From an uncultured Bacteroidota bacterium (GTDB lineage: Bacteria > Bacteroidota > Bacteroidia > Chitinophagales > Chitinophagaceae): a stretch of 15,597 bases of DNA. The stretch covers positions 1-15,597 of the forward strand of contig CAJATB010000155.1 of NCBI GenBank assembly GCA_903944755.1, in the 5' to 3' direction. Of this stretch, positions 15,082 to 15,597 are shown piece by piece (the stretch's first letter is position 1; every line of letters begins with the position of its first letter). The notes under the pieces were generated by a model. The model did not search any database and was not told the origin of the DNA. It was given only the letters and a program-made list of their open reading frames with translations. Both the position numbers and the translations under genes were made by a program.

Positions 15082-15297
15082 ATGACTGAAGGAATACAAT
15101 ATTATTTAAACCTAGATGGTAAATGGGTATTTACAGAAACCTACCACAAAGAAAGGGGCTATTGTTGCGGCAATGCTTGCAGGCATTGCCCCTTTAAGTA
15201 TGAGGCGGTACCAGAACCAGTAAGGTCACGGTTGTTGCTTATAAAAGAATTAAGTACCATTAAAAATCCCAATGCAGTACACGGCGAAGACAAATGA
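15082..15297 (+). CDS. DUF5522 small Cys-rich protein
   Basis: A 71-residue protein of unknown function. It matches the DUF5522 pattern: YYLNLDGKWVFTETYHKERG followed by YCCGNACRHCPF. Cys28, Cys29, Cys33 and Cys36, with His35, form a compact cluster that could bind a metal; this is inference from residue spacing. The ATG is 5 bp after the trmB stop. Its last 26 bases overlap the start of the next gene in another frame, a sign of tight co-translation. No signal peptide is present. Families like this are often encoded near RNA- or DNA-modifying enzymes in Bacteroidota, but I know no proven role. Confidence 0.85.
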   Translation: MTEGIQYYLNLDGKWVFTETYHKERGYCCGNACRHCPFKYEAVPEPVRSRLLLIKELSTIKNPNAVHGEDK

Positions 15298-15597
15298 TTT
15301 TTTTAAAAACGTATTTGATGTAGTACGTTTAATCCCCAAAGGGCGTGTTACCAGCTATGGCGCAATTGCGAAATATTTAGGGACAGGTGGAAGCTCCCGA
15401 ATGGTTGGCTGGGCCATGAATGCCTCCCATGGTGTAAAACCAAAAGTCCCTGCACACCGTGTAGTAAATAGAAATGGGATGTTAAGCGGAAAAGCACATT
15501 TTGAAACACCCACTACAATGGAGGAGCTATTATTGAAAGAAAAAATAAAAGTCCAAAACGAAACCGTCCTTGACTTTGAAAAACTATTTTGGGACCC
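15272..15597 (+). CDS. Alkyltransferase-like DNA-binding protein (MGMT family, acceptor Cys replaced), 3' end cut
   Basis: The visible 108 codons cover nearly the whole domain of the O6-methylguanine-DNA methyltransferase C-terminal family. Seen in order are VRLIPKGRVTSYGAIAKYLG (18-37, with the Tyr of the helix-turn-helix), SSRMVGWAMNAS (41-52, with the Arg that acts as nucleotide-flipping finger), and VPAHRVVNRNGMLSG (60-74). The alkyl-accepting Cys of the PCHRV motif is Ala here, so it cannot repair by direct transfer. Such ATL proteins are known to bind alkylated guanine and recruit nucleotide excision repair. The ATG at 15272 overlaps the DUF5522 gene by 26 bp; the next in-frame ATG would remove the DNA-binding helices. 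The protein runs off the right edge, probably a few residues from its end. Confidence 0.88.
   Translation, partial: MQYTAKTNDFFKNVFDVVRLIPKGRVTSYGAIAKYLGTGGSSRMVGWAMNASHGVKPKVPAHRVVNRNGMLSGKAHFETPTTMEELLLKEKIKVQNETVLDFEKLFWD

Noticed and set aside
1..15597. Mobile elements, CRISPR arrays, tRNA or rRNA genes
   Set aside because: I looked for transposase-like frames, terminal repeats, regular spaced repeats and RNA-gene motifs, and found none. The PUL may have been acquired by transfer, but no boundary repeat supports it.

Overview
This is an AT-rich window with the gene style of the phylum Bacteroidota. The signs are a SusC/SusD pair, lipoproteins with an acidic or lysine-rich stretch after the lipobox cysteine, TAnnTTTG-type promoter boxes, A|Q signal-peptide ends and little use of Shine-Dalgarno sites. 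The DUF5522 and MGMT-like genes next to trmB suggest a member of the Chitinophagaceae or a relative; that placement is an inference, because the window has no rRNA marker.

Region 1 (1-10967, minus strand) is a compact polysaccharide utilization locus (PUL) for beta-mannan. In transcription order it encodes a SusC-like TonB-dependent transporter, a SusD-like lipoprotein, a lipoprotein with two IPT/TIG domains and a C-terminal beta-rich domain (candidate glycan-binding protein), a GH26 beta-mannanase, a sodium:solute symporter, a GH130 4-O-beta-mannosylglucose phosphorylase, and an AGE-superfamily disaccharide 2-epimerase that runs off the left edge. Gaps between the genes are 7-49 bp, so one operon is likely. 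The last four genes have the same content as the mannan cluster described in Bacteroides fragilis (mannanase, phosphorylase, symporter, epimerase). Predicted flow: mannan fragments cross the outer membrane through SusCD; GH26 releases mannobiose; the symporter imports it; the epimerase converts Man-Man to Man-Glc; GH130 phosphorolyses this to mannose-1-phosphate and glucose.

Region 2 (10968-12713) holds the divergent control region and a plus-strand pair: an AraC-type regulator with a TTG start and, 11 bp on, a secreted SGNH/GDSL hydrolase that may deacetylate mannan. The 208-bp divergent region has a perfect 9-bp inverted repeat and a candidate promoter box for susC.

Region 3 (12714-13096) has no intact gene. 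It holds a strong 11-bp hairpin and a short reading frame interrupted by stops.

Region 4 (13097-15597, plus strand) is housekeeping: a DAO-family FAD oxidoreductase, trmB (tRNA m7G46 methyltransferase) with a promoter box almost touching its start codon, a DUF5522 Cys-rich small protein, and an alkyltransferase-like DNA-binding protein in which alanine replaces the acceptor cysteine, cut by the right edge.

I see no mobile element, CRISPR array, tRNA or rRNA gene. The locus is a well-formed variant of a known system rather than a wholly new one. The parts most worth attention are the TIG lipoprotein, the lack of a visible surface mannanase, the AraC control region and the esterase.
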